NCBI GenBank assembly: GCA_036266155.1
Contig: DATANR010000410.1
Coordinates: forward strand, 1-7,050
DNA length: 7,050 nt
Direction of reading: 5' to 3'
Source of the DNA: SIAJ01 sp036266155
GTDB lineage: Bacteria; Planctomycetota; Planctomycetia; Gemmatales; Gemmataceae
Both the position numbers and the translations under genes were made by a program. Below are positions 1-5,474 of the stretch, piece by piece (the stretch's first letter is position 1; the number at the start of each line of letters is the position of its first letter). The notes under the pieces were generated by a model. That model was not told the origin of the DNA. It saw only the letters and a list, made by a program, of their open reading frames with translations, and did not search any database.

Positions 1-51
1 CGCTCGCCTGGGATCTGTCCCTATTTTGAGCGATTCTCTCCCATTAGTAAC

Positions 52-56
52 GGGAG
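52..56 (+). promoter_or_regulatory. Shine-Dalgarno site of the small membrane protein
   Basis: GGGAG lies six bases before the ATG at 63, an ideal distance, and fixes that start. The same bases can pair with CTCCC at 38-42 (five base pairs, nine-base loop), which could partly mask the site; that pairing is too short to call a regulatory switch. Confidence 0.6.
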
Positions 57-62
57 TCGATA

Positions 63-368
63 ATGTTCGGCCACGCTCGATTCCTCCTCATGGTCTTGTG
101 GGCCATAGCCATAATGCTAGTCGTCGCCGATGCGGCGATGGCCTATGTCGGTCCTGGCGCCGGCATGGAGTTCATCGGCTACGCGGCCGGCTTGATCGCA
201 ATGGTGGTCGCGGCCTTCTTCAGCATCTTGATGTGGCCGGTTTACACCGCCCTGCGTTGGTGGCGTGGCCCAAAGCCGGTCGCAGAGGCGCCGCCACCAG
301 CGGCTCCGCCGGTCGAAGTGCCGGCCGAAAACCCACCACCAGCGCCGGCCGCCCCCACGACGCCTTGA
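63..368 (+). CDS. Small two-helix membrane protein, AYVGPGAG type, with Pro/Ala-rich tail
   Basis: This 101-residue protein is probably an inner-membrane or exported small protein of unknown function. Residues 7-27 form a hydrophobic leader ending in AMA, a plausible signal-peptidase site, followed by YVGPGAG (28-34). A second hydrophobic helix spans about 38-62 (IGYAAGLIAMVVAAFFSILM) and ends in the basic, aromatic ALRWWRG stretch at 63-69. The last 32 residues are almost entirely Pro, Ala, Glu and Val, so they are likely disordered. From memory, small proteins with a YxGPGAG start and one following helix recur in many bacteria, and some sit beside sulfotransferase or phosphatase-like genes; this recollection was not checked. 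The stop codon overlaps the ribosome site of the sulfotransferase downstream, so the two are probably made together. A scaffold or membrane anchor for the neighbouring enzymes is an inference only. Confidence 0.8.
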   Translation: MFGHARFLLMVLWAIAIMLVVADAAMAYVGPGAGMEFIGYAAGLIAMVVAAFFSILMWPVYTALRWWRGPKPVAEAPPPAAPPVEVPAENPPPAPAAPTTP

Positions 369-371
369 GGG
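367..371 (+). promoter_or_regulatory. Shine-Dalgarno site that decides the TTG start of the sulfotransferase
   Basis: GAGGG begins inside the TGA stop codon (366-368) of the small membrane protein and sits six bases before TTG at 378. No ATG or GTG start with comparable spacing exists in this frame nearby. The arrangement implies translational coupling, with ribosomes finishing the first gene feeding the second. Confidence 0.6.
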
Positions 372-377
372 CATTCC

Positions 378-1484
378 TTGGTTGGCAAGGATTCACCGTT
401 CTACGTACCGCCCGTTCTGGACGTGCTTGGCCGAGCGGTATGTCGCTTCTCACAGTCTTGGCTTTGGCTCGGCAAGCTGGAATCGCTGGCTCTCGGTCCG
501 CAAATCGCGGATCGTGAGATCAAGCAACCGATCTACGTCTGCGGGCTCGCACGATCGGGTAGCACGTTGCTGCACGAAGTTCTCGCCGCACATCCGCAAG
601 TCGCGACACATCGTATCAAGGATTATCCATTTGTTTCCACACCATATTGGTGGCGCCGCGCCACGGCGGCGACGCGGCCGTCTGCCGCGCGCGAACGGCC
701 GCACCGCGACAAGATGATGATCACCTCCGATAGCCCGGACGCGCTCGAGGAAATGCTGTGGATGGCCCACTTTCCGCACTGTCACGATCCGCACCACGAC
801 AATCGTCTTGGCGCTCATGATCGCAATCCACCCTTCGATCGCTATTATCGCAATCACCTTCGCAAGTTGATGCTGGCGGAATCGAAGGTCCGCTATGCCG
901 CGAAGGCGAACTACCATCTCGGCCGCCTCGAATACCTGCTGCGGCTATTCCCAGATGCCCGCTTCGTCATCCCGGTCCGCGATCCGGAGAGCCACATCGC
1001 GTCGCTGATGCGGCAACATCAATGGTTCGCCGCGGGCCACCGTGAGTCGCCGCCGTCGTTGACCGTGATGCAGACGTCCGGCCACTTCGAATTCGGCCTT
1101 GATCGTCGGCCGACGAATCTCGGCAATCACGAGCGTGTGCAGCAAATCGAGGACGCCTGGTCGCGTGGCCACGAGGTCCGCGGTTGGGCCGTGTACTGGG
1201 ACATGGTCTACAACTATCTGGCCGACTTGCTGGATTGCAACGCCGCCATTCGGAAGGCATCGGTCGTGGTGTCGTTTGACGACTTGTGCGTGAACCCGGC
1301 GAATGAGCTGCACCGCGTTCTCGACCATTGTGCGCTTCCCGATCCGAGGCCGATCATCGAGAAGTTTGCGCCCGGCATTCGCACGCCGGACTATTACTCG
1401 AGCGGCTTGACCACTGCGGAATCGGCAATGATCCGAAGCGAAACGGCGGCCACCGTCCGACGCTTCGAAATGCTGTTGCAATAA
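378..1484 (+). CDS. PAPS-dependent sulfotransferase family protein
   Basis: This 368-residue protein resembles the bacterial sulfotransferase family (Sulfotransfer_3-like), which moves a sulfuryl group from PAPS to an acceptor in the cytoplasm. The 5'-phosphosulfate loop is GLARSGSTLL at residues 56-65. It is followed by LHEVLAAHPQV, the usual helix after the P-loop. The 3'-phosphate motif is RFVIPVRDPESHIASLM at about 195-211, with Arg201 and a downstream Ser/His. Residues 118-131 (SDSPDALEEMLWMA) and the C-terminal VVVSFDDLCVNPANELHRVLDHC stretch (about 297-319) also fit this family. Length is normal and the frame is intact. The chosen start is TTG at 378, because a ribosome site overlaps the preceding stop. 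The acceptor cannot be told from sequence; a lipid, glycan or small phenolic are all possible. It is the middle gene of a likely three-gene unit with the ASST-like gene. Confidence 0.85.
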   Translation: MVGKDSPFYVPPVLDVLGRAVCRFSQSWLWLGKLESLALGPQIADREIKQPIYVCGLARSGSTLLHEVLAAHPQVATHRIKDYPFVSTPYWWRRATAATRPSAARERPHRDKMMITSDSPDALEEMLWMAHFPHCHDPHHDNRLGAHDRNPPFDRYYRNHLRKLMLAESKVRYAAKANYHLGRLEYLLRLFPDARFVIPVRDPESHIASLMRQHQWFAAGHRESPPSLTVMQTSGHFEFGLDRRPTNLGNHERVQQIEDAWSRGHEVRGWAVYWDMVYNYLADLLDCNAAIRKASVVVSFDDLCVNPANELHRVLDHCALPDPRPIIEKFAPGIRTPDYYSSGLTTAESAMIRSETAATVRRFEMLLQ

Positions 1485-1560
1485 GACTGTCGCGACCCTT
1501 GGATTCACGCAAGCAACTGCGAAAATAGCCCAACTATCCCAGCCTTGGACAAAGACCACC

Positions 1561-2946
1561 ATGGCAACTCCCAGCGTTCCCGCTGCAACTCCGTCCGCTC
1601 CACCTCGCCGCAAACGGCGTACGCTGTTCCTCGGCTTCGCATTTATCCTGGGCGGTTCGCTGATCGCATTTGTCATCGGCGCGGCCGTGATGTTCTTTCA
1701 ATGGCCGCCCTCCGAGTTCCTGGAGAAAGCTTTTGTCGGCGTGCGGGCGATCTACGAACGCGCCGAGATCCCCACCCCCGACCGCAACACGGATCTGCCG
1801 TCCGTATCCGCGAATGTTGACAAGGCAGACAAGACCGCCGACGGCTACATGCTCGTAACCCTTGCCGCGACGAACGGCGACAGCAATCAGGCGTTTCTTC
1901 TCGACATGAAGAACAAGGTCAAGCATCGCTGGGGCGTGCCCTTCAGCAAAGTCTGGCCGCGGCCCGAGCATGTGCCGACGCCGGTGAAGGACAACCTCGT
2001 TTCCTTTTTCTCGTGTCATCTGCACCCGAACGGCGACTTGCTCGTCGTCATGCACGGCTTGCAGCAGACGGCCGTCGGCTACGGGCTCGTCAAGCTCGAC
2101 AAGGAATCGAACATCCTCTGGAGCCATGCGGCTGGCGTTCATCATGACATCGATGTCGATCCCGAGGGGAACATCTATGCCGCGCAGCATGAGATGGTGA
2201 AGTCGATGCCCAAGGGCCTCGAGTTCATTCCGACGCCGTGCCTGGCCGATTCGTTGATCGTGCTCAATCCCGACGGCACGCCCAAGGGCAAGCCGGTGCC
2301 GCTTCTCGAAGCGTTCCGCGACTCGCCTTATGCCGAGCTGTTGCGCGGCCTCGAGCCGGGCAAACTCAAGACCGACCATCCGGGACCGGTATCGCTGAAG
2401 CGCTTCGAAGACGAAACGCGCAAGCAAGATTCACTGCACACCAACACGGTTCAATATTTGACGGCGGCAATGGCCCAACAAATCCCCGGCGCCAAGGCCG
2501 GGCAGGTCCTGATCACCCTGCGCAATCTTGACGCGATCGCGGTCGTCGATCTGAATGAACGAAAGGTCGTCTGGGCCGCGCGCGGACCTTGGCAAGCGCT
2601 GCACGACGCCCAGGTCCTCGATAACGGCAACGTGTTGCTCTTCGACAACCAGGGCATTCCGCGAGGTTCACGCGTGCTGGAATACAATCCGCGCACGCAA
2701 GCCTTCCCGTGGTCCTATTCCGGCGAGAACATGGGCGCTTTTGTTTCGACCGAACGCGGCATGTGCCAGCGGTTCGCGAACGGGAACACGTTGATCGTCA
2801 ACTCATGGGACGGGGAAATCTTCGAGGTGACGCGCGAAAAGGAAGTCGTCTGGGCTTACGCCCCGCACAAGTTCATCGCGTTTGCGAAGCGGTACACGCC
2901 GGATCAGGTGGCGTTCCTGCCCGCGGGGTCGAAGCCGCGGCCATAG
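1561..2946 (+). CDS. Membrane-anchored arylsulfotransferase (ASST)-like beta-propeller protein
   Basis: This 461-residue protein is most like the arylsulfotransferase family. The characterised members transfer sulfate between phenolic esters without PAPS, in the periplasm, through a covalent sulfo-histidine. A basic N-terminus (PPRRKRR, 14-20) precedes one transmembrane helix at about 21-47, so the rest is probably outside the cytoplasmic membrane. The repeated blade pattern is clear: NILWSHAAGVHHDIDVDPEGNIY (184-206), LITLRNLDAIAVVD (317-330), KVVWAARGPWQALHDAQVLDNGNVLLFDNQ (335-364) and FANGNTLIVNSWDGEIFEVT (405-424). Candidate active residues are His194/His195, His293, Arg321 and His348; which one is catalytic is not settled. 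ATG 1561 is the only sensible start, since the next Met lies within the membrane helix, yet no good Shine-Dalgarno precedes it. It sits 76 bases after the sulfotransferase, same strand. The alternative is a non-enzymatic PQQ/NHL-like propeller. Confidence 0.75.
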   Translation: MATPSVPAATPSAPPRRKRRTLFLGFAFILGGSLIAFVIGAAVMFFQWPPSEFLEKAFVGVRAIYERAEIPTPDRNTDLPSVSANVDKADKTADGYMLVTLAATNGDSNQAFLLDMKNKVKHRWGVPFSKVWPRPEHVPTPVKDNLVSFFSCHLHPNGDLLVVMHGLQQTAVGYGLVKLDKESNILWSHAAGVHHDIDVDPEGNIYAAQHEMVKSMPKGLEFIPTPCLADSLIVLNPDGTPKGKPVPLLEAFRDSPYAELLRGLEPGKLKTDHPGPVSLKRFEDETRKQDSLHTNTVQYLTAAMAQQIPGAKAGQVLITLRNLDAIAVVDLNERKVVWAARGPWQALHDAQVLDNGNVLLFDNQGIPRGSRVLEYNPRTQAFPWSYSGENMGAFVSTERGMCQRFANGNTLIVNSWDGEIFEVTREKEVVWAYAPHKFIAFAKRYTPDQVAFLPAGSKPRP

Positions 2947-2999
2947 TGGATGTCCTTTTTTTGAAATCGCGCTACCGTGACCTTTAGTTCGTTGGAAAA

Positions 3000-3081
3000 T
3001 GCAGCGGAGACCGAAGCGCGGGGCGACGCCGTGAATGACAATACGCGGCGTCGCCCTCGCTGCGCTTCGGTCTCCGCTGCA
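3000..3081. repeat. Long near-perfect inverted repeat (hairpin)
   Basis: The outer arms 3000-3019 and 3062-3081 are perfectly complementary over 20 base pairs. After an asymmetric interior loop (G3020 against TCGCT 3057-3061), the inner arms GGGCGACGCCG (3021-3031) and CGGCGTCGCCC (3046-3056) pair over 11 more, leaving a 14-base loop. No T-run follows, so it is not a classical intrinsic terminator. Its length and symmetry suggest a dispersed palindromic element (REP- or MITE-like) or a 3'-end processing structure for the ASST-like transcript, which ends 53 bases upstream. No target-site duplication is visible at its ends. Confidence 0.85.
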
Positions 3082-3084
3082 ACT

Positions 3085-3123
3085 TCTCGCTTGCGATAGT
3101 AGTCAGCCGGAAGCAAAGCGAGA
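3085..3123. repeat. Short inverted repeat next to the long hairpin
   Basis: TCTCGCTT (3085-3092) is complementary to AAGCGAGA (3116-3123), eight pairs with a 23-base spacer. It starts four bases after the long hairpin and may be part of the same element, or chance. Confidence 0.35.
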
Positions 3124-3254
3124 TTTCCAAATTGGGGCCTTGGATCGTCACCTCGAATTATTCCGATTTTCTCGTCACAGCCCGTTTCGGGCCGCCTTGG
3201 AGGAGGCAAGAGGGGACAAACACAACCCCCGAAACCAGCCAACAACCAACCTCC

Positions 3255-3260
3255 AGGTGA
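3255..3260 (+). promoter_or_regulatory. Shine-Dalgarno-like site of the RTX gene
   Basis: AGGTGA stands three bases before ATG 3264, slightly close but usable, and supports that start. Confidence 0.45.
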
Positions 3261-3263
3261 CCC

Positions 3264-4358
3264 ATGTTCAGTCTCAGCAAATTCTTCCGCTCGACCGCCG
3301 CCCGCCCGACGGCCCGTAAACCCCGGTTGGGGCTTGAGGGGCTCGAAGATCGCCGGCTGTGCTCGATCGACTTCAATCCGCAGGCGATTCACTTCTTCCT
3401 GACGGCGTCGCTGCAACACCAGACGGCCGACCCTGGGTCCCCAATCCAGGCCGATCAGGTTGTGGTCAGCGGGTCCGACCAGGACGACACGATCCAAGTC
3501 ACGGCCTTCAACGCGGCGGCCGGGACCATGACCCTCCGGCTTCAACAGCGATCCGGTGGTGTGCTCCTGTCCGACCAGACGGTCTCGTTCCAGAGCAGCA
3601 AGCTTTACAACTTCCACGAGATCGCGATCTTCGGCAACAGGGGGAATGACACGATCCTGAACAATACATCGGCCCGTATGTACGTGGATGGGGGTGAAGG
3701 AAATGACGACATCACCGGCGGGTCCCGGAACGACCTCCTGGGTGGCGGCCCGGGGATCGACACGATTCGCGGCAAGGGTGGGGAAGATTACATCGAGGGC
3801 GGCGACGGACCCGACTTCCTTCATGGCGGCAATGGCAACGACTCACTGATCGGCAGCCAGGGCAATGATCTTCTGTTCGGTGAGGCCGGCAACGACCTCG
3901 TCGACGGCGGCGACGGCAACGACAACATGTTCGGCGACACGCCGGGCGAAGCGACTGGCGGGGCGGACAAGCTGCTCGGCGGGAACGGCAACGACAGTAT
4001 GGACGGCGCCGGCGGGGCCGACTCGCTGTTCGGCGGGGCCGGCAACGACATCATGATTGGCGGCAGCGGTAATGACTTCATGCAGGGCGACGACGGCAAC
4101 GACCTGATGTTCGGCGGCTTCGGCAGCGACCAGATGTATGGCAACCTCGGCTCGGACTCGCTGCACGGGATGTCCGGAGCGGACTATCTGGATGGCGGGA
4201 CCGACGACCCGGACTTGTCCGGCGACCTGCTCGAAGGCGGCCACGGGGCGGACACGTTCGTCAAGCACCACCATATCGCCGGGCTCGACGACGCCGACGT
4301 GTTCACCGACTTCGATGCGGCCCACGGCGATCGGGTCGATGACCAGTGGCACTTCTAA
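3264..4358 (+). CDS. RTX (hemolysin-type) calcium-binding repeat protein with planctomycete N-terminal motif
   Basis: This 364-residue acidic protein is likely secreted or surface bound and folds into a calcium-stabilised parallel beta-roll. The N-terminus is basic (residues 1-21) and then reads LGLEGLEDRRLCS (22-34). That matches the LExLExRxLxS-type motif found at the start of many large planctomycete extracellular proteins; no classical signal peptide is seen. Residues 62-135 are a non-repetitive beta-rich segment with one degenerate RTX-like turn (SGSDQDDTIQV). About 18-20 nonapeptides of the GGxGxDxLx type follow (143-330), interrupted by GDTPGEAT at 224-231. The end, DADVFTDFDAAHGDRVDD (343-360), resembles the closing segments of RTX rolls. 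There is no protease, lipase or toxin domain, so an adhesive or structural role is the likeliest inference. No type I secretion genes are in this window. It is flanked by hairpins on both sides and appears to be transcribed alone. Confidence 0.88.
   Translation: MFSLSKFFRSTAARPTARKPRLGLEGLEDRRLCSIDFNPQAIHFFLTASLQHQTADPGSPIQADQVVVSGSDQDDTIQVTAFNAAAGTMTLRLQQRSGGVLLSDQTVSFQSSKLYNFHEIAIFGNRGNDTILNNTSARMYVDGGEGNDDITGGSRNDLLGGGPGIDTIRGKGGEDYIEGGDGPDFLHGGNGNDSLIGSQGNDLLFGEAGNDLVDGGDGNDNMFGDTPGEATGGADKLLGGNGNDSMDGAGGADSLFGGAGNDIMIGGSGNDFMQGDDGNDLMFGGFGSDQMYGNLGSDSLHGMSGADYLDGGTDDPDLSGDLLEGGHGADTFVKHHHIAGLDDADVFTDFDAAHGDRVDDQWHF
3690..4253 (+). repeat. RTX nonapeptide-coding repeat array
   Basis: This span encodes residues 143-330 of the RTX protein. 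It repeats a degenerate 27-base unit rich in GGCAACGAC. There are nine uninterrupted units at residues 143-223, an irregular segment at 224-238, eight regular units at 239-310, and then decayed ones. In the middle units the usual Leu/Ile is replaced by Met (NM, SM, IM, FM, LM, QM at residues 221-291). Confidence 0.85.
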
Positions 4359-4376
4359 AAGTCAGCGGAATTCGAA

Positions 4377-4414
4377 GTGCAAGCGATGCTTTGACTAAAA
4401 AGTCTCGCTTGCAC
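4377..4414. terminator. Bulged hairpin between convergent genes, possible bidirectional terminator
   Basis: GTGCAAGCGA (4377-4386) pairs perfectly with TCGCTTGCAC (4405-4414). Inside it GACT (4393-4396) pairs with AGTC (4401-4404) around an AAAA loop, leaving a six-base bulge (4387-4392) on the left. It begins 18 bases after the RTX stop and lies 39 bases past the end of the opposing gene, a position suiting a shared transcription end. Neither strand has a T-run directly after the stem, so termination is inferred from position. Confidence 0.45.
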
Positions 4415-4418
4415 CTCA

Positions 4419-4432
4419 TTGAAGTAATTCAA
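4419..4432. repeat. Small TTGAA/TTCAA hairpin with GTAA loop
   Basis: Five base pairs close a GTAA tetraloop, a GNRA-type loop if transcribed rightwards. It sits four bases after the bulged hairpin and may help stabilise RNA ends. It is short enough to be chance. Confidence 0.25.
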
Positions 4433-4453
4433 GTTCGTCGCGAGCCGCGCGGA

Positions 4454-4801
4454 TTAGACACTCAGCTCCATCATTAATTGATCCAAGACATCCTCGGTTT
4501 TGTACGCGGATCGACGGGCATGAGTAAACAACTCGTCAAAGACAGCAAAGCGATCAGGGCTCTTCGGAGAGTACTCCTCAATCACTCGTCCTCGATCATT
4601 TAGTATTTGCAAGGTGCGATATACATAGCTCTCCATCGACTCCTGGTCAAATCCTTCGTGCCTTGTAACCCGCACATTTCCAGAATTTGACGCCAGCCTA
4701 AATGTCTCTTCATCGGCCGTCACCTGCCATTGAACTTGCTTTTGACGCGTCCGCTCTGTCAGCATTTGAACCAATTCTTCGAGCTTAGAGTTAATTGACA
4801 T
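4454..4801 (-). CDS. Small soluble protein of unknown function, second gene of an overlapping pair
   Basis: This 115-residue protein is not assigned to a named family. Residues 1-24 form an amphipathic helix (SKLEELVQMLTERTRQKQ). Then come short predicted strands around QWQVTADEETFRLAS (25-39) and VRVTRHEG (43-50), and again at YRTLQILNDRGRVIEEY (61-77). The C-terminal helices include FDELFTHARRSAYKTEDVLDQLMMEL (88-113). This order, with TxxGKxxW-like, NxxGxVIE-like and LFxxARRxA-like positions, resembles small hypothetical proteins that I remember as scattered across bacteria, often in accessory regions; unverified. A good ribosome site (GGAGA, complement of 4808-4812) lies six bases before the ATG and inside the upstream gene, which it overlaps by 11 bases, so the two are translationally coupled. 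G+C is lower than in the flanks. The protein may be an adaptor or regulator of its membrane partner, by inference. Confidence 0.8.
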   Translation of the reverse strand: MSINSKLEELVQMLTERTRQKQVQWQVTADEETFRLASNSGNVRVTRHEGFDQESMESYVYRTLQILNDRGRVIEEYSPKSPDRFAVFDELFTHARRSAYKTEDVLDQLMMELSV

Positions 4802-5423
4802 TTGGCATCTCCATTAGCTGTTGCTGTAACCGCGAACGCACTCGTTGTAATTCGTCGATCAAGGAATCCACCGGTAAGATTTTGTCGTCCGGCAGCCCGG
4901 CAGGCGGATTGTCTCTTATTCTGTTCCTTTCGATGAACGCAATCACGGTCTTTAGGTCCTCGACTACTGCACGAATGGGTGTCCGCTCGTGGTCACGTAG
5001 ATCTTGGAAATTGAGTAAAGTCAAAGTTTGTTGCCGCGCGTCTTGGCATCTTTCTGCGGCGCGTACCCAAAAAGACAATCGGATCGCATGTCTCGCTTCC
5101 GTCGCATAATGATAAGCTTGCTCGCATGTGTCGCTCATCGCCTTGGCGCGAATATTGTCAAGGAGTCCTCGTGTTTCTTGGCGTGCTGCCGCTACTTGCC
5201 GACGCGTTTCATCTTGTGACTTTGTATTCAGTCTTAGCGTTTCTAAGACCGTCCAGACTGTTAGTGCAAACCCAACAATACTCACAAACAAGCCAATAAT
5301 CGAAGCATGATTCCCATAACGATCAGCGGTTCCCTTTGTGTCGTCAAATAGCGTCAATGAAATAATGACCAGAGTGGCCACTGCTATCATTGAAAGGATA
5401 AGGACAGTTCTGATCCACTTCAT
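4791..5423 (-). CDS. Two-helix membrane protein of unknown function with helical cytoplasmic region
   Basis: No family name can be given with confidence for this 210-residue protein. Two transmembrane helices are clear: residues 4-25 (IRTVLILSMIAVATLVIISL) and about 40-62 (ASIIGLFVSIVGFALTVWTV). A short loop with FDDTKGTADRYGNH lies between them. After the second helix a charged, coiled-coil-like segment (ETLRLNTKSQDETRRQVAAA, 61-80, continuing to about 95) leads into an all-helical region (96-165). The tail has NPPAGLPDDKILPVDSLIDE (172-191) and a final helix. The pattern of two membrane helices followed by coiled coil and a helical domain recalls small membrane sensor/effector proteins, such as SLATT-like ones, in bacterial conflict systems; that resemblance is architectural only. 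It starts 49 bases after the DUF1501 stop with a weak ribosome site, and overlaps the next gene by 11 bases. Its G+C is markedly lower than in neighbours, hinting at transfer. Confidence 0.8.
   Translation of the reverse strand: MKWIRTVLILSMIAVATLVIISLTLFDDTKGTADRYGNHASIIGLFVSIVGFALTVWTVLETLRLNTKSQDETRRQVAAARQETRGLLDNIRAKAMSDTCEQAYHYATEARHAIRLSFWVRAAERCQDARQQTLTLLNFQDLRDHERTPIRAVVEDLKTVIAFIERNRIRDNPPAGLPDDKILPVDSLIDELQRVRSRLQQQLMEMPNVN
4808..4812 (-). promoter_or_regulatory. Shine-Dalgarno site inside the upstream gene
   Basis: The minus strand reads GGAGA six bases before the ATG at 4801. It is embedded in the last codons of the two-helix membrane protein gene and supports both the start and translational coupling. 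Confidence 0.6.
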
Positions 5424-5443
5424 GGTGGGCTCGCCATCGCAGC

Positions 5444-5474
5444 AGTTCCAAGTTCCAATGATGGGATCGCGATC
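5444..5474. other. Junction with tandem heptamer and palindrome between DUF1501 and the accessory pair
   Basis: AGTTCCA occurs twice in tandem (5444-5450, 5451-5457), and the ten-base palindrome GATCGCGATC (5465-5474) overlaps the DUF1501 stop codon. Together they fill most of the 49-base gap. They could be an operator, an insertion scar or chance; no terminator is visible here. Confidence 0.3.

Larger units (their letters stand above)
2947..3263. other. 317-base gene-free interval with hairpins
   Basis: No reading frame here has a convincing start or protein-like composition. The stretch contains a seven-T run (2956-2962) shortly after the ASST-like stop, a long hairpin (3000-3081), a weaker one (3085-3123), a five-pair GCCCG/CGGGC hairpin with a TTT loop (3180-3192) and finally the ribosome site of the RTX gene. 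It probably separates the transcription of the sulfuryl-transfer genes from that of the RTX gene. No promoter could be recognised with confidence; planctomycete promoter consensus is poorly known. Confidence 0.7.

Noticed and set aside
1534..2427. Long minus-strand open frame opposite the ASST-like gene
   Set aside because: It is a typical antisense shadow in G+C-rich DNA; the plus-strand frame shows clear propeller motifs.
2921..2962. Possible intrinsic terminator after the ASST-like gene: CCGCGG/CCGCGG stem (2921-2940) and seven-T run (2956-2962)
   Set aside because: The stem lies inside the coding region and is separated from the T-run by 15 bases, so the parts do not form a standard terminator.
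3196..3257. Pairing of CTTGGAGG (3196-3203) with CCTCCAGG (3250-3257), which could mask the RTX ribosome site
   Set aside because: Eight pairs including one G-T across a 46-base loop are weak, and no alternative structure or ligand-domain is visible.
2904..3824. Long minus-strand open frame across the intergenic region and RTX start
   Set aside because: It runs antisense to two well-supported genes and through the hairpin. Its composition follows from high G+C coding DNA on the other strand.
3690..4253. Regularly spaced repeats considered as a CRISPR array
   Set aside because: The periodicity is 27 bases in frame and encodes RTX nonapeptides; there are no unique spacers between identical repeats.
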